Shown here in pieces: positions 1-9,127 of a stretch of 64,000 nt of DNA; positions within the stretch are counted from its first letter, which is position 1; every line of letters begins with the position of its first letter. The notes beneath the pieces were generated by a model. The model was not told the DNA's origin and searched no databases. It was given only the letters and a program-made list of their open reading frames with translations. The stretch spans positions 1 to 64,000 of the forward strand of contig NZ_NPMS01000001.1 of assembly GCF_002266285.1 (NCBI RefSeq). The letters are read 5' to 3'. The position numbers were made by a program, and so were the translations under genes. Origin of the DNA: Virgibacillus indicus. GTDB lineage: Bacteria; Bacillota; Bacilli; Bacillales; Amphibacillaceae.

Positions 1-118
1 GAGACTTCCCATCACTTCGAGTGAGTAAGATCCCTCAGAGACGATGAGGTTGATAGGTCCGAGGTAGAAGCGTGGTGACACGTGAAGCTGACGGATACTA
101 ATCGATCGAGGACTTAAC
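1..118 (+). rRNA. rrl: 23S ribosomal RNA, 3' end (partial)
   Basis: The sequence matches the conserved last ~120 bases of bacterial 23S rRNA, including the CGTGAAGCTGACGGATACTA segment and the terminal ATCGATCGAGGACTTAA. The gene enters from the left edge, so only its 3' end is seen. It is followed by a 5S gene in the usual operon order. The exact mature end (about 118) is estimated by comparison with Bacillus. Confidence 0.95.
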
Positions 119-188
119 TAACTTCTTGTTTGATGATCGTTGATAACACTCTTATTTAGTTTTTAGGGTACAAATACCTTATAAAGTT

Positions 189-305
189 GTCTGGCAGTAA
201 CAGCGGAGAGGTCACACCTGTTCCCATCCCGAACACAGAAGTTAAGCTCTCCAGCGCCGATGGTAGTTGGGGCTTTGCCCCTGCAAGAGTAGGACGCCGC
301 CAGGC
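189..305 (+). rRNA. rrf: 5S ribosomal RNA
   Basis: About 117 nt with the hallmark 5S segments: AGAGGTCACACCTGTTCCCA, CGAACACAGAAGTTAAGC and GAGAGTAGGACGCCGCCAGG-type 3' sequence. The ends GTCTGGC and GCCAGGC pair as helix I. It lies about 70 bp after the 23S end, and no tRNA gene follows it before the terminator. Confidence 0.95.
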
Positions 306-316
306 AAATACATAAT

Positions 317-354
317 AGCGAAGAAGCAATTTAATTTGTTTCTTCGCTTTTTTT
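317..354 (+). terminator. rRNA operon terminator
   Basis: AGCGAAGAAGCAA pairs with TTGTTTCTTCGCT (one G-U pair) and is followed directly by a run of T. It lies just after the 5S gene and so ends the rRNA operon. Confidence 0.9.
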
Positions 355-727
355 ATGGGTAATTGGAATATGATGTAGAAGGTTTTTTTGTAAACCTTAT
401 GTGAAGGGGATAGAAGTTAGGTTTATTAGTCTGAGATTATGATAGCAGCTATAAGAACCCAACGAATCAAGATGTTCAGCTGAAAAGTGCACATAGGATA
501 GCTCTATGATCCAAAATGATAAGGAATTTTGTTTGAGATGTCATATATATAGAATAGCTCTATGACCCAAAACAATTAGAAATACGAATGATAGGTAACA
601 TTGGATCCTTTTATGCTGCCTTTTGACTATCTTCCACATTACAGCTATCCAGTGAGAAAAAAATTCAGAGAACTACTATACCTAAATTTTTCATATCCAC
701 TATAAACTTTACGGATTATTATTCTAT
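355..727. repeat. Gene-free stretch with two copies of an imperfect direct repeat
   Basis: No gene is supported here. Two copies of a ~32-bp sequence (about 491-523 and 549-580, 58 bp apart) share ATAG-ATAGCTCTATGA-CCAAAA. The first begins GCACATAGG and loosely resembles the 52-bp tandem repeat near 6412-6524 (GCACATAGAG...CTCTGTAACCAAA), so they may belong to one dispersed family. That link is by eye only. Confidence 0.5.
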
Positions 728-760
728 AAAAAAATAGCACAACCATTTAAATGGTTGTGC
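728..760 (-). terminator. Terminator of the symporter gene
   Basis: A perfect 24-bp palindrome (737-760, half GCACAACCATTT) is followed on the minus strand by TATTTTTTTAT. It lies 17 bp beyond the stop codon of the minus-strand symporter gene. Confidence 0.9.
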
Positions 761-776
761 CGCCTCAAACGTCATT

Positions 777-1967
777 CTAAAAAGCTTCTGCCTTATCTGT
801 CTCTGTTATATTTCTCCGTTTACTTATGCTGTCAGCAATGGATGTAATTGCTCCATCGCCGGTTACATTGCATGCTGTTCCGATACTGTCTTGTGCCAGA
901 TACAAAGCAATCATTAATGATACCATAGTAGGGCCAAATCCCAGCATGGATTCCAGCAGACCGATTGCTGCCATGACAGCACCGCCCGGTACACCGGGTG
1001 CTGCAATCATTGTTACACCAAGCATTAATAAGAATGGCATGATCGAACCGAAAGAAGCCATATCACCCTGCAGGAACATTACTGCAAGTGCACAGCTTAC
1101 TAATGTAATGGTACTCCCAGATAAATGGATATTAGCAAGTAGTGGGACAGTAAAATCTGCTATTCTTTCGCGCACCTTTAATGTTTTTGTCCTTTCCAAT
1201 GTTACTGGTATTGTTGCAGCTGATGATTGCGTTCCAAGTGCCGTGAAGTATGCTGGTGTCATTTTTTTCAGCATAGCAAATGGGTTTTCTTTGCTCATTG
1301 ATCCTGCAATTGTATATTGCAAGATTAAATAGAGAAGATGCAAAATGATAATCATCACAAAGACTTTTGCAAACACACTAAGTATTGTCGTTACCTGACC
1401 TGCATATGTCATATTGGCAAAAATACCAAAAATGTGAATTGGAAGTAGCGGGATAATTACCTTTTCAATAACTAATTGTATAATGTCACGAAAATCTTCC
1501 GTAAGATGCAGAAGCGTGTCTCCTTTGATTGCTGCGATACCAAGACCGAGAACAAATGACAGAAGCAATGCTGTCATAACTTCCATTGGTGGTGCCATTT
1601 CAACATCAAAAAATCCGCTCCTTAATCCTTCAGTAGGATCTGAAAAAGACTCTAGAGATTGTCCACTTAATAAAGTTGGATAAACATTTTTTGCAACAAG
1701 AAAAGCAATTATTCCTGCGATAATCGTGGAACCATATGCAATAATTCCTGTCAGCCCAAGAAGCTTTCCAGCACCCCGGCCCATGGAACCAATTCCTGGT
1801 GCGATAAATCCGATTATAATTAACGGAATAACAAATCCAAGGAAATTGCCAAACAGTCCATTAAATGTGGCAAATAATTTAATCAGCCATTCATTTGAAA
1901 TCGAACCAATAGCTATACCTAAAATAATTGCTGCAACGATTCGTGCTAATAATCCAAAGCTTTTCAT
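777..1967 (-). CDS. Dicarboxylate/amino acid:cation symporter (DAACS family)
   Basis: A 396-residue integral membrane protein of the sodium:dicarboxylate/glutamate symporter family, which couples uptake of acidic or neutral amino acids or C4-dicarboxylates to Na+ or H+. Visible family landmarks are the hairpin-1 serine motif QSSAAT (~247-252), the AAPGVPGGA segment (~322-330, hairpin 2) and the substrate/Na+ motif NVTGDGA (~367-373) in the last helix. About eight hydrophobic segments are present. The ATG follows AAGGAAAAC. The gene stands alone between two terminators. The substrate (glutamate, aspartate, serine/threonine or cystine) cannot be told from sequence alone. Confidence 0.88.
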   Translation of the reverse strand: MKSFGLLARIVAAIILGIAIGSISNEWLIKLFATFNGLFGNFLGFVIPLIIIGFIAPGIGSMGRGAGKLLGLTGIIAYGSTIIAGIIAFLVAKNVYPTLLSGQSLESFSDPTEGLRSGFFDVEMAPPMEVMTALLLSFVLGLGIAAIKGDTLLHLTEDFRDIIQLVIEKVIIPLLPIHIFGIFANMTYAGQVTTILSVFAKVFVMIIILHLLYLILQYTIAGSMSKENPFAMLKKMTPAYFTALGTQSSAATIPVTLERTKTLKVRERIADFTVPLLANIHLSGSTITLVSCALAVMFLQGDMASFGSIMPFLLMLGVTMIAAPGVPGGAVMAAIGLLESMLGFGPTMVSLMIALYLAQDSIGTACNVTGDGAITSIADSISKRRNITETDKAEAF

Positions 1968-2062
1968 TGGTGTTTTCCTTCCCTTCCTGATGCTTATGTA
2001 TTAATAGAATATCTCCATTCTACACAACGTGTCAAAAATAGTCTATATATTTTTATTTATTG

Positions 2063-2090
2063 AAAAACGTGCCGCTTGGGCACGTTTTTT
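2063..2090 (-). terminator. Terminator, possibly bidirectional
   Basis: ACGTGCC (2067-2073) pairs with GGCACGT (2079-2085) around a 5-nt loop. It is flanked by AAAAA on the left and TTTTTT on the right, so it could work in both directions. The minus-strand small gene at 2122 reads into it. Confidence 0.8.
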
Positions 2091-2121
2091 GTCTTGAGAT
2101 TAAGAAAGAATAACCAGATTG

Positions 2122-2367
2122 TTAGCTCATGCCAAATGGACCTAGCTGCTGTGAGCCGCCACTGTTATTACCACCGCTTTGATTTTGATTTTGGTTTTGA
2201 TTTTGGCTTTGGCCTTGGTTTCCGCCCATTTGCGATATAAATGGAACCATTTGCTGCATGGTTTGGCCCATCCCCTGGTTATTTTTGGTCATTGTATAAA
2301 AAGTTGCTGCTCCGACACCGACGGAGGCGATCAATGGTAACCACATTCCATTCTTTTGCATTTGCAT
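2122..2367 (-). CDS. Small membrane-anchored Gln/Asn-rich protein
   Basis: An 81-residue protein of unknown function. The N-terminal third has one hydrophobic segment (WLPLIASVGVGAATFYT, ~9-25). The C-terminal half is low complexity, with tandem NQ dipeptides (~54-63) followed by Gly/Ser/Asn-rich sequence. The ATG is preceded by AAAGGGATGG, and a terminator follows. It resembles short spore-coat or envelope tail proteins only in composition, so no function is assigned. Confidence 0.6.
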   Translation of the reverse strand: MQMQKNGMWLPLIASVGVGAATFYTMTKNNQGMGQTMQQMVPFISQMGGNQGQSQNQNQNQNQSGGNNSGGSQQLGPFGMS

Positions 2368-2441
2368 ATACGACCATCCCTTTCTATATTATGTCCCAGA
2401 CATTATTAGGATGGCATCATAGATGAAAAAAATGTTAGGTA

Positions 2442-3713
2442 TCATATTCCAGCATATCGCACAGCTTCATCTGCAGCATTCCAGCCGGCAAGTCTTCCGG
2501 TTACTAATGCTGATGTAATATTATATCCGCCTGTATATCCGTGAATATCCAGAATTTCTCCACAAAAATAAAGTCCATGCATTATTTTTGATTGCATCAT
2601 ATTTGGGACAATTTCTTTAATTGAAACACCGCCGCCAGTGACAAATGCTTTTTCTAGCGGTAGTGATCCATTCACAAAGAAGCTGAAATGTTTCATGTCA
2701 TGGACAAGCTGACGAATGCTTTCATTGGAAATATTAGCAGCTTTTTGCTCTTCCTGTACATTATTTTTAGATAAAAGGTATGTGAGCAATCGTTCTGGAA
2801 CAATTCCCTTCAACAAATTTTTAATTGATCTCTTGGGATTTTCTTCCATTGATTTTAAAATTTTATTGATGGTTTCAGCTTCATTTTCATCTGGCAGAAC
2901 ATCCAGTACCATTGGCACCTGCTTTCTCCCTTTCATCAGTTCTTTTACAACAAATTGGGAGCAGCGAAGGACTGCAGGGCCGGATATGCCAAAATGAGTG
3001 AAAATCATATCCATTTGATGGGTAATGATCGGTTTGTTTTTCTTATTTAATACACTTAAGGCAACGTTTCGTAAGGACAGTCCCTGAAGGCTTTTATCTA
3101 TTATAAAGGCTTCACTGGATTTCAGAGCCACTTCAGTAGGATAGAGCTCTGTTATCGTGTGACCTGCTTTTTTGGCCCAGCTGTAGCCATCACCTGTAGA
3201 GCCTGTATGTGGAACAGCTTTTCCGCCAACAGCAATGACAAGTGCTTTTGTATCCACTTTTTCTTTCGTTTCCAAAATAATGGTATGTCTTTCTTCGCCG
3301 TAATGGACTGCTTCTACTGGAGTATTTAACCGAACCTCAGCATGCAATTCATCCAATTTATTGATCAATGCATTAACCACTGTTTTTGCTGAATTGGATA
3401 CTGGAAACATGCGGCCATGATCCTCTTCCTTTAGACCAACACCCAATCCCTCAAAAAAATCGATGATATCGTAATTATTAAATACAGAAAATGCACTGTA
3501 TAAAAACTTTCCATTTCCAGGGATATGCTTAATCACTTCTTCCTGTGGAAGGCGATTGGTAACGTTGCATCTCCCGCCACCTGAAATAGCCAGTTTCTTG
3601 CCTAATTTTTTTCCTTTTTCCAATAACAATGTTCTGGCACCATTCTCGGCTGCAGCAATTGCTGCCATTAAGCCAGATGGTCCGCCGCCGATAACAATTA
3701 CATCATAGTTCAA
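2442..3713 (-). CDS. ytfP: FAD-dependent oxidoreductase, HI0933/YtfP (BaiN-like) family
   Basis: A 423-residue flavoprotein of the HI0933/YtfP family. It opens with a dinucleotide-binding fold ([10 protein letters not shown], residues 5-14). The family motif [11 protein letters not shown] follows (~43-53), and the C-terminal FAD contact [12 protein letters not shown] (~392-403) is present. Length and gene order (ytfP divergent from ytgP, then ytzG) match Bacillus subtilis. The substrate of YtfP itself is not established; some relatives reduce bile-acid intermediates. The ATG lies after GAAAGGAATG on the minus strand. It is transcribed divergently from murJ. Confidence 0.88.
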   Translation of the reverse strand: MNYDVIVIGGGPSGLMAAIAAAENGARTLLLEKGKKLGKKLAISGGGRCNVTNRLPQEEVIKHIPGNGKFLYSAFSVFNNYDIIDFFEGLGVGLKEEDHGRMFPVSNSAKTVVNALINKLDELHAEVRLNTPVEAVHYGEERHTIILETKEKVDTKALVIAVGGKAVPHTGSTGDGYSWAKKAGHTITELYPTEVALKSSEAFIIDKSLQGLSLRNVALSVLNKKNKPIITHQMDMIFTHFGISGPAVLRCSQFVVKELMKGRKQVPMVLDVLPDENEAETINKILKSMEENPKRSIKNLLKGIVPERLLTYLLSKNNVQEEQKAANISNESIRQLVHDMKHFSFFVNGSLPLEKAFVTGGGVSIKEIVPNMMQSKIMHGLYFCGEILDIHGYTGGYNITSALVTGRLAGWNAADEAVRYAGI

Positions 3714-3894
3714 ATCGGTTCATTCCTTTCGTTTGTATCTTATCATTAAGAGGTGTATTTACTCAATGTAAAGTATCGATTAGCCCATCACTAAAATAGC
3801 TGTGGATGAATTGTAATAGAATCGTTATCTGTAATCAGGTTATGTGTGATAAAATAACGGTTGGATAGATAACGAAAGAAATAAAGGTGAAAAA

Positions 3895-5517
3895 ATGTCG
3901 AATACGATCGTAAGAGGAGCAATGCTGCTCACTGGAGCAACATTTTTATCGAAGTTTTTAGGAATAATTTATGTTATTCCATTTCATGCATTAGTTGGCG
4001 GAACAGGGGGAACTTTGTACAGTTTTGCATATACCCCTTATAATATAATTCTTAGTATTTCTACAATAGGAGTACCTCTCGCTGTTTCTAAATTTGTTTC
4101 CAAATATAATTCACTTGGAGATTACGAAACAGGCAGAAGGATGTTTAAAGCAGGAATAGCGTTAATGCTGGTAACAGGGTTTTTAGCCTTTCTGGCATTA
4201 TTTTTCAGTGCGGAGTGGCTTGCTGGACTTATGATTACCAGTGACAATCCTGAAAATATCACCGTGGCCGATTTAACGATGGTTATACGCATGGTCAGCT
4301 TTGCGTTAATTGTCATACCTGCCATGAGTATTGTCAGGGGATTTTTCCAGGGGCATCAATCCATGGGCCCGACAGCGGTCTCACAGGTCGTTGAACAAAT
4401 TGTACGGATTGTATTTTTGCTCGCTGCAGCATTTATTATTGTTGTAATGATGGACGGAGCAATTTCCACTGCAGTCGGTTTTGCAACATTTGCAGCGTGT
4501 ATTGGGGGAATTGCCTCTGCAGGAATACTATGGGTTTACTGGAAGAAAAGAAAACCAGGTCTTGATAAGCTGTTAAAACAGCAAACCTACACAAATGATA
4601 TCCCTAGAAAAGATTTATTCAAGGAATTATTCAGCTATGCAGGGCCATTTATCATCGTGGGTCTTGCAACTTCTTTATATCAATTAGTGGACAGCTTTAC
4701 GTTTGAGCGGGCAATGATCGCAGCAGGACTCAAAGATATCTGGGAAGTTTCTCTTTCTGCAATTAACTTATACGGTCACAAGCTTGTTATTATTCCAGGA
4801 ACGATCGCTACAGGATTATCATTAGCAGTTTTACCGGCATTAACCAAAACATTCACCGAAAATAACCGCGTGCTGCTATATAAGCAAATTAATCAGGCAT
4901 TGCAAATTGTTCTGGTGCTTGTTATCCCGGCAGTTGTTGGACTATCTGTTTTATCTCATGAAGCGTATGGTGCTTTATATGGAATGAATGAAATTGATAC
5001 TACCGGAACATTGCTTAAATGGTATGCACCGGTTGGATTGCTGTTTTCACTTTTTACCGTTTCCTCAGCATTGCTGCAAGGAATCAATCAGCAGAAATTT
5101 GCTGTGATCAGCCTGTCTGCAGGACTTTTAGTGAAAATATTGTTCAATATCCAATTGATCCATATGTTTGGTGCGAAGGGTGCTATTATCGGTACGATGC
5201 TTGCGGTAGGAATAGCGGTGTCATTAAACATCTGGCGTGTAAAAGCAACCGTTCATTTTCCATTTAAGCAGGTTAATAAACGTACGATGCTGATTGGTAT
5301 TTTCGTTATTATCATGGTTATAGCAATTTGGATCGTAAAAGCTGTATTAGGCATTTTCCTTCCGTTTGATGAGGAAAGATGGGCTGCAATTCTAATGCTT
5401 GCTGCCGGTGTTGGAACTGGTGGAGTGGTGTATTTATTCCTTGCTCATAAATCAACCTTGCTTGAACACGTGCTTGGAAAACGGATCGGAATTCTGGACC
5501 GGATTTTTGGAAGGTAG
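3895..5517 (+). CDS. murJ: Lipid II flippase MurJ (YtgP), MOP/PST superfamily
   Basis: A 540-residue polytopic membrane protein with about 14 hydrophobic helices, the size and shape of YtgP of B. subtilis (544 residues). YtgP is a MurJ-type flippase moving lipid-linked peptidoglycan precursor across the membrane. The start MSNTIVRGAMLLTGATFLSK is typical of the family, and the ATG follows AAAGGTG at 6-nt spacing. The stop lies 15 bp before the pseudouridine synthase start, so the two are probably co-transcribed. Membership in the polysaccharide-transport superfamily is certain. The MurJ role is taken from the B. subtilis ortholog. Confidence 0.88.
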   Translation: MSNTIVRGAMLLTGATFLSKFLGIIYVIPFHALVGGTGGTLYSFAYTPYNIILSISTIGVPLAVSKFVSKYNSLGDYETGRRMFKAGIALMLVTGFLAFLALFFSAEWLAGLMITSDNPENITVADLTMVIRMVSFALIVIPAMSIVRGFFQGHQSMGPTAVSQVVEQIVRIVFLLAAAFIIVVMMDGAISTAVGFATFAACIGGIASAGILWVYWKKRKPGLDKLLKQQTYTNDIPRKDLFKELFSYAGPFIIVGLATSLYQLVDSFTFERAMIAAGLKDIWEVSLSAINLYGHKLVIIPGTIATGLSLAVLPALTKTFTENNRVLLYKQINQALQIVLVLVIPAVVGLSVLSHEAYGALYGMNEIDTTGTLLKWYAPVGLLFSLFTVSSALLQGINQQKFAVISLSAGLLVKILFNIQLIHMFGAKGAIIGTMLAVGIAVSLNIWRVKATVHFPFKQVNKRTMLIGIFVIIMVIAIWIVKAVLGIFLPFDEERWAAILMLAAGVGTGGVVYLFLAHKSTLLEHVLGKRIGILDRIFGR

Positions 5518-5532
5518 AAGGAGGATGAAGCA

Positions 5533-6246
5533 ATGCGTCTTGATAAGCTGCTTGCAAATATGGGATTTGGCAGTAGAAAAGATGTAAAGGCATTATTGAA
5601 GAAAAAGCTAGTCACTGTAAATGATACAGTGGTAAAAGACGGAAGCAGTCATATTAATCCTGACATGGATTTAATAGAAGTAAACAATGAACGGGTACAG
5701 TATGAAAAATATATTTATATTATGATGAACAAGCCGCCAGGGGTCATATCGGCAACAGTTGATGACAGGGAAAAAACGGTTATTGATTTGCTTGGGGAAG
5801 ATCTGCAAATTTTTAAGCCCTTCCCAGTCGGCCGACTTGACAAGGATACGGAGGGCCTGATGTTTATTACTAATGATGGAGAGCTTGCCCATCAGCTGGT
5901 TTCGCCAAAGAAAAATATTGTTAAAACGTATTTTGCCAGGATTAGTGGCAGGGTGACAGAGGAAGATATTGGGAAATTTGCAGATGGAGTCGTTCTCGAT
6001 GATGGCTACAAGTCGAAGCCAGCTGACCTTGCCATATTGAACCGTGGAGAGATTTCTGAAATTGAAGTGAAAATAACAGAAGGAAAATATCATCAGGTGA
6101 AGCGGATGTTTGAAGCCGTGGGGAAAAAGGTAGTCTATTTGAAGCGGGAAAGTATGGGGGAGCTTGTGCTGGATGAGAACTTACAGCTTGGAACATATCG
6201 GCGGCTGAACGAAAATGAATTAAAGTACTGTTTTTCGTTAAAATAG
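5533..6246 (+). CDS. ytzG: Pseudouridine synthase, RsuA/RluB family
   Basis: A 237-residue enzyme that isomerises a uridine in ribosomal RNA to pseudouridine. An N-terminal S4 RNA-binding domain (~1-55) precedes the catalytic domain, whose signature GRLDKDTEGLMFITNDG (~100-116) holds the catalytic Asp103. Close relatives modify 16S rRNA position 516, but the exact target here is inferred. The ATG follows GAAGGAGGATGAAGCA. Position after murJ matches ytgP-ytzG in B. subtilis. Confidence 0.9.
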   Translation: MRLDKLLANMGFGSRKDVKALLKKKLVTVNDTVVKDGSSHINPDMDLIEVNNERVQYEKYIYIMMNKPPGVISATVDDREKTVIDLLGEDLQIFKPFPVGRLDKDTEGLMFITNDGELAHQLVSPKKNIVKTYFARISGRVTEEDIGKFADGVVLDDGYKSKPADLAILNRGEISEIEVKITEGKYHQVKRMFEAVGKKVVYLKRESMGELVLDENLQLGTYRRLNENELKYCFSLK

Positions 6247-6409
6247 AATTTACCGGATTCTTACAGCATTCATTACATCATAGTTTCTATAAAGTGCGAC
6301 ATAACTGCCCTGTTGATTTCAATTTCGGACGGATGTTTCGCGGATTGAGCGGATTATCCGGATTTGGGGTACTCCTCTGAGCCCAATAGCTGGAAAACAA
6401 TAGCCACAG

Positions 6410-6534
6410 GTCACATAGAGCGCTTCTCTGTGACCAATCAACCTAAAACAAGTTGCCATCGGGCACATAGAGTGCTTCTCTGTAACCAAACAACCTGAAA
6501 TAAGTTGCCATCGGGCACATAGAGCACCTCTTTG
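6410..6534. repeat. 52-bp tandem repeat, about 2.4 copies
   Basis: CACATAGAG recurs at 6412, 6464 and 6516, exactly 52 bp apart. The first two units also share CTTCTCTGT-ACCAA, CAACCT-AAA and AAGTTGCCATCGGG. In unit 1, GGTCACA and TGTGACC can pair as a stem. The array fills most of the 373-bp gap between the pseudouridine synthase and thpR. No gene is seen in the gap. Confidence 0.85.
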
Positions 6535-6619
6535 CGGACGATGGAATTATCATCGTTGATGTTAGTCCGCAATTTACATCAACAGTTTAGTATAAACCAT
6601 TAGTTAAAGGAGGCTTCCC

Positions 6620-7180
6620 ATGTCTGCCCACTATTTCATTGCAATTCCACTTCCTGAAAAAATACAAATTTTATTTTCAAAATGGCAGGAAGAATTAAAA
6701 GGAAAAATTCCTTATAAGCAATGGCCGTATCAGGAGGATCTGCATATTACACTAAAGTTTTTAGGGCCAGTTGCCGATAATAAATTAACAGCACTGAAAA
6801 ATGAGCTTCATACCATAAAGAATCATCAAGCGTTTTCCATTAATGTTGGGGGAATTGGCACGTTTGGAAATCCGGTAAAACCAAGAGTGTTATGGGCAGA
6901 TGCTGAGAAGACTGAAGCATTATCCAGTCTCTATGAAAAAGTTGAGGAAGCTACGGACAATGCTGGATTTCAAAAAGAAAATCGTGCCTATCGTCCGCAT
7001 ATTACACTTGCAAAAAAATGGGCTGGGGACGCTGCTTCTGTTTCCATTGATCAGATAAAATCAGATTATACCGATAGGCAAACAATCCTGATTAATCATA
7101 TTGTTATTTATAAAATCCACCCGCAAAAATCTCCAAAATATGAAGTGATTGAAAAGTATATGCTAAAAAGGGATGATTAA
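6620..7180 (+). CDS. thpR: RNA 2',3'-cyclic phosphodiesterase (2H family)
   Basis: A 186-residue protein of the 2H phosphoesterase (LigT/ThpR, B. subtilis YtlP) family. These enzymes hydrolyse RNA 2',3'-cyclic phosphate ends and were first seen as 2'-5' RNA ligases. Both catalytic HxTx motifs are present: H42-I-T-L and H127-I-T-L. The ATG follows AAAGGAGG. The stop codon directly abuts the ATG of the next gene (ytlQ), which suggests translational coupling in a ytlP-ytlQ-ytlR operon. Confidence 0.9.
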   Translation: MSAHYFIAIPLPEKIQILFSKWQEELKGKIPYKQWPYQEDLHITLKFLGPVADNKLTALKNELHTIKNHQAFSINVGGIGTFGNPVKPRVLWADAEKTEALSSLYEKVEEATDNAGFQKENRAYRPHITLAKKWAGDAASVSIDQIKSDYTDRQTILINHIVIYKIHPQKSPKYEVIEKYMLKRDD

Positions 7181-8101
7181 ATGGCCCAACTGATTAAATT
7201 ACGGGATTATATTTCCCGTTATGAATGGAATACATATCGCTATCCAAGCCAATATATACGATTAAAGCAGGATAACTGGAAAAAGCTGCATTATATTTGG
7301 AGCCACCCGGAAGAAAAGGCTGAAGAGGAAATGCAGCCGGAAGAAAAAGTATCGCGTTTCTCCAAGGTTAAGAGCTTCCTGAAAAAAGAAAAAGAGCAGG
7401 AAGATGAGGATACCTCCACGAAAGAAAACGTTTTGCCTGATACAGAAAAAGAATTAAAGCAATATTTTCTGGATAAAATTCTGCGTTTTCAGCTGAAATG
7501 GGCTACGTCTACGGTTACAGACACATCTTTTATGAACAAAAGCTATTATCAGGATCCATTATTAAAATACTTCCTGCAGCGATTTCCGGATATTTACCTA
7601 ATCATGTATTATCCTGTATTCAATATAAAAAAAGCTCCTGTTGATGGAGAAATTATTTTGATAAGTCCAGTTGGAATTGAAATTATTCATTTGCTTGAGG
7701 ATAATCCAGAGGCGGTTATTATGGCAGGGGATGATCGTACATGGACACTTGAAATTGATTCACATCATACGAAAATTTTAAGCCCGCTGATTTCCTTAAA
7801 AAGAACCGAGCAAATTGTCCGAAGCATATTAAATTCTGCAGATGTAGATTATTCCATAAAGAAAACCGTGCTGTCCCGCAAAAATAATATTGTTTTCTCA
7901 AATGAACCTTATAATACTTCTATTATTGGTAAGAAGAATTATGAGGATTGGTTTCATACTAAACGGAAGCTCCAGTCACCATTAAAAAGCAATCAATTAA
8001 AGGCGGCAGAAGCCTTATTGAAGCATTGCCAGACAACATCTGTAAAACGTCCGGAATGGGAAGAGGATACAAATGATTTTTCTTTTTCCGAAGAGGGTTA
8101 A
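7181..8101 (+). CDS. ytlQ: YtlQ-like protein, NERD-like region
   Basis: A 306-residue soluble protein in the position of B. subtilis ytlQ, between the cyclic phosphodiesterase and lipid kinase-like genes. A lysine/glutamate-rich charged linker (~43-95) separates the N-terminus from the rest. The segment from ~155 to 230 (DGEIILISPVGIEIIHLL... then WTLEI) looks like a nuclease-related NERD domain, but I cannot confirm the catalytic residues. It starts at the base after the thpR stop and ends 3 bp before ytlR. Function is unknown. Confidence 0.75.
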   Translation: MAQLIKLRDYISRYEWNTYRYPSQYIRLKQDNWKKLHYIWSHPEEKAEEEMQPEEKVSRFSKVKSFLKKEKEQEDEDTSTKENVLPDTEKELKQYFLDKILRFQLKWATSTVTDTSFMNKSYYQDPLLKYFLQRFPDIYLIMYYPVFNIKKAPVDGEIILISPVGIEIIHLLEDNPEAVIMAGDDRTWTLEIDSHHTKILSPLISLKRTEQIVRSILNSADVDYSIKKTVLSRKNNIVFSNEPYNTSIIGKKNYEDWFHTKRKLQSPLKSNQLKAAEALLKHCQTTSVKRPEWEEDTNDFSFSEEG

Positions 8102-8104
8102 TCC

Positions 8105-9046
8105 ATGTATATTTTTATAGTAAATCCCGAGGCCGGCAATGGACGTGCGAAGCGGGTTTTTACAAAACTTATGAAAAGCCAATTGTATCAGAAGCTAAAC
8201 AGCACCTATTTTTACTCGGAATATGCGGGACATGCGGAGATGCTGACAAAACAAATTAAAATAGATTATAAGGACCAACTGTCAGGGATAATTGTGATTG
8301 GCGGGGATGGAACATTGCATGAGGTCATGAATGGTCTTGGGGATGAGGAGATTCCGGTTTCCTTTATTCCAGGAGGATCTGGAAATGATTTTGCCAGAGG
8401 AATTGGGATGAAGCGCAAGCCGCTGGATATTCTTCGGGAAACAATTGCCGGTAACAACACAACAGCCTACTGGCTTGGAAAATATAAATTGGACAGACAG
8501 GAAGAACGGATTTTTGTTAATAGTATGGGATTTGGCTTTGATGCAGAAATAACTGAAAAAGCTAATCGCTCAAGGTATAAAGTATTGCTGAATAAACTGC
8601 GCATAGGTACGGTCAGTTATGTCATTGCACTTATCCATGTTTTACTTACATTTAAACCTGAGGATATAACGATTGAAGCAGATGGAAAGAGACAGATAAT
8701 CAATAATTGCTGGATGGTCACCGTTTCAAATCATCCTTATTATGGTGGAGGAATGAAAATTATTCCAAACGCAAAAATTCAATCAGGAAGATTTCCGGTA
8801 CTAATCATTCATGGTATATCCAAATGGAAAGTTCTGGGTCTTTTTATGACTGTTTTTACAGGCAAGCATATCGATTTCAAAGAGGTGGAACTGCTTGAAG
8901 CTTCCACATTAAAGCTGATTGCAAATAGGAATATCGCCTATCAGGTGGATGGCCAGACAGCAAGCTGCAGAGAAGCAGTTATAAAGAAGGAAACAGACGA
9001 AATTTATATCATGGGACATAAATATAGTAAAAATGCAGGCGCTTAA
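8105..9046 (+). CDS. ytlR: Diacylglycerol kinase-family lipid kinase (YtlR-like)
   Basis: A 313-residue member of the DagK/sphingosine kinase/YegS fold, which phosphorylates lipid hydroxyls with ATP. The family markers are NPEAGNG (7-13), the GGDGT loop (66-70) and PGGSGNDFARG (~89-99). The C-terminal beta-domain ends with a YQVDGQ motif. It is the last gene of the thpR-ytlQ-ytlR block. The substrate (diacylglycerol or another lipid) is not shown by sequence. Confidence 0.88.
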   Translation: MYIFIVNPEAGNGRAKRVFTKLMKSQLYQKLNSTYFYSEYAGHAEMLTKQIKIDYKDQLSGIIVIGGDGTLHEVMNGLGDEEIPVSFIPGGSGNDFARGIGMKRKPLDILRETIAGNNTTAYWLGKYKLDRQEERIFVNSMGFGFDAEITEKANRSRYKVLLNKLRIGTVSYVIALIHVLLTFKPEDITIEADGKRQIINNCWMVTVSNHPYYGGGMKIIPNAKIQSGRFPVLIIHGISKWKVLGLFMTVFTGKHIDFKEVELLEASTLKLIANRNIAYQVDGQTASCREAVIKKETDEIYIMGHKYSKNAGA

Positions 9047-9127
9047 TGTACCTGCAAGGTTGTATTTTTTTCGTAATCACTATAAAATGTATTATTGAAT
9101 GCTAATTTTGAAAGATGTGAAGAATAT

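Noticed and set aside
306..776. tRNA genes expected after the rRNA operon
   Set aside because: No cloverleaf or CCA-ended segment with a GTTCGA-type T-loop is seen. A terminator follows the 5S gene directly.
2160..2215. TTTTGATTTTGG-type microsatellite
   Set aside because: It is the coding sequence of the Gln/Asn dipeptide tail of the small membrane protein on the minus strand.
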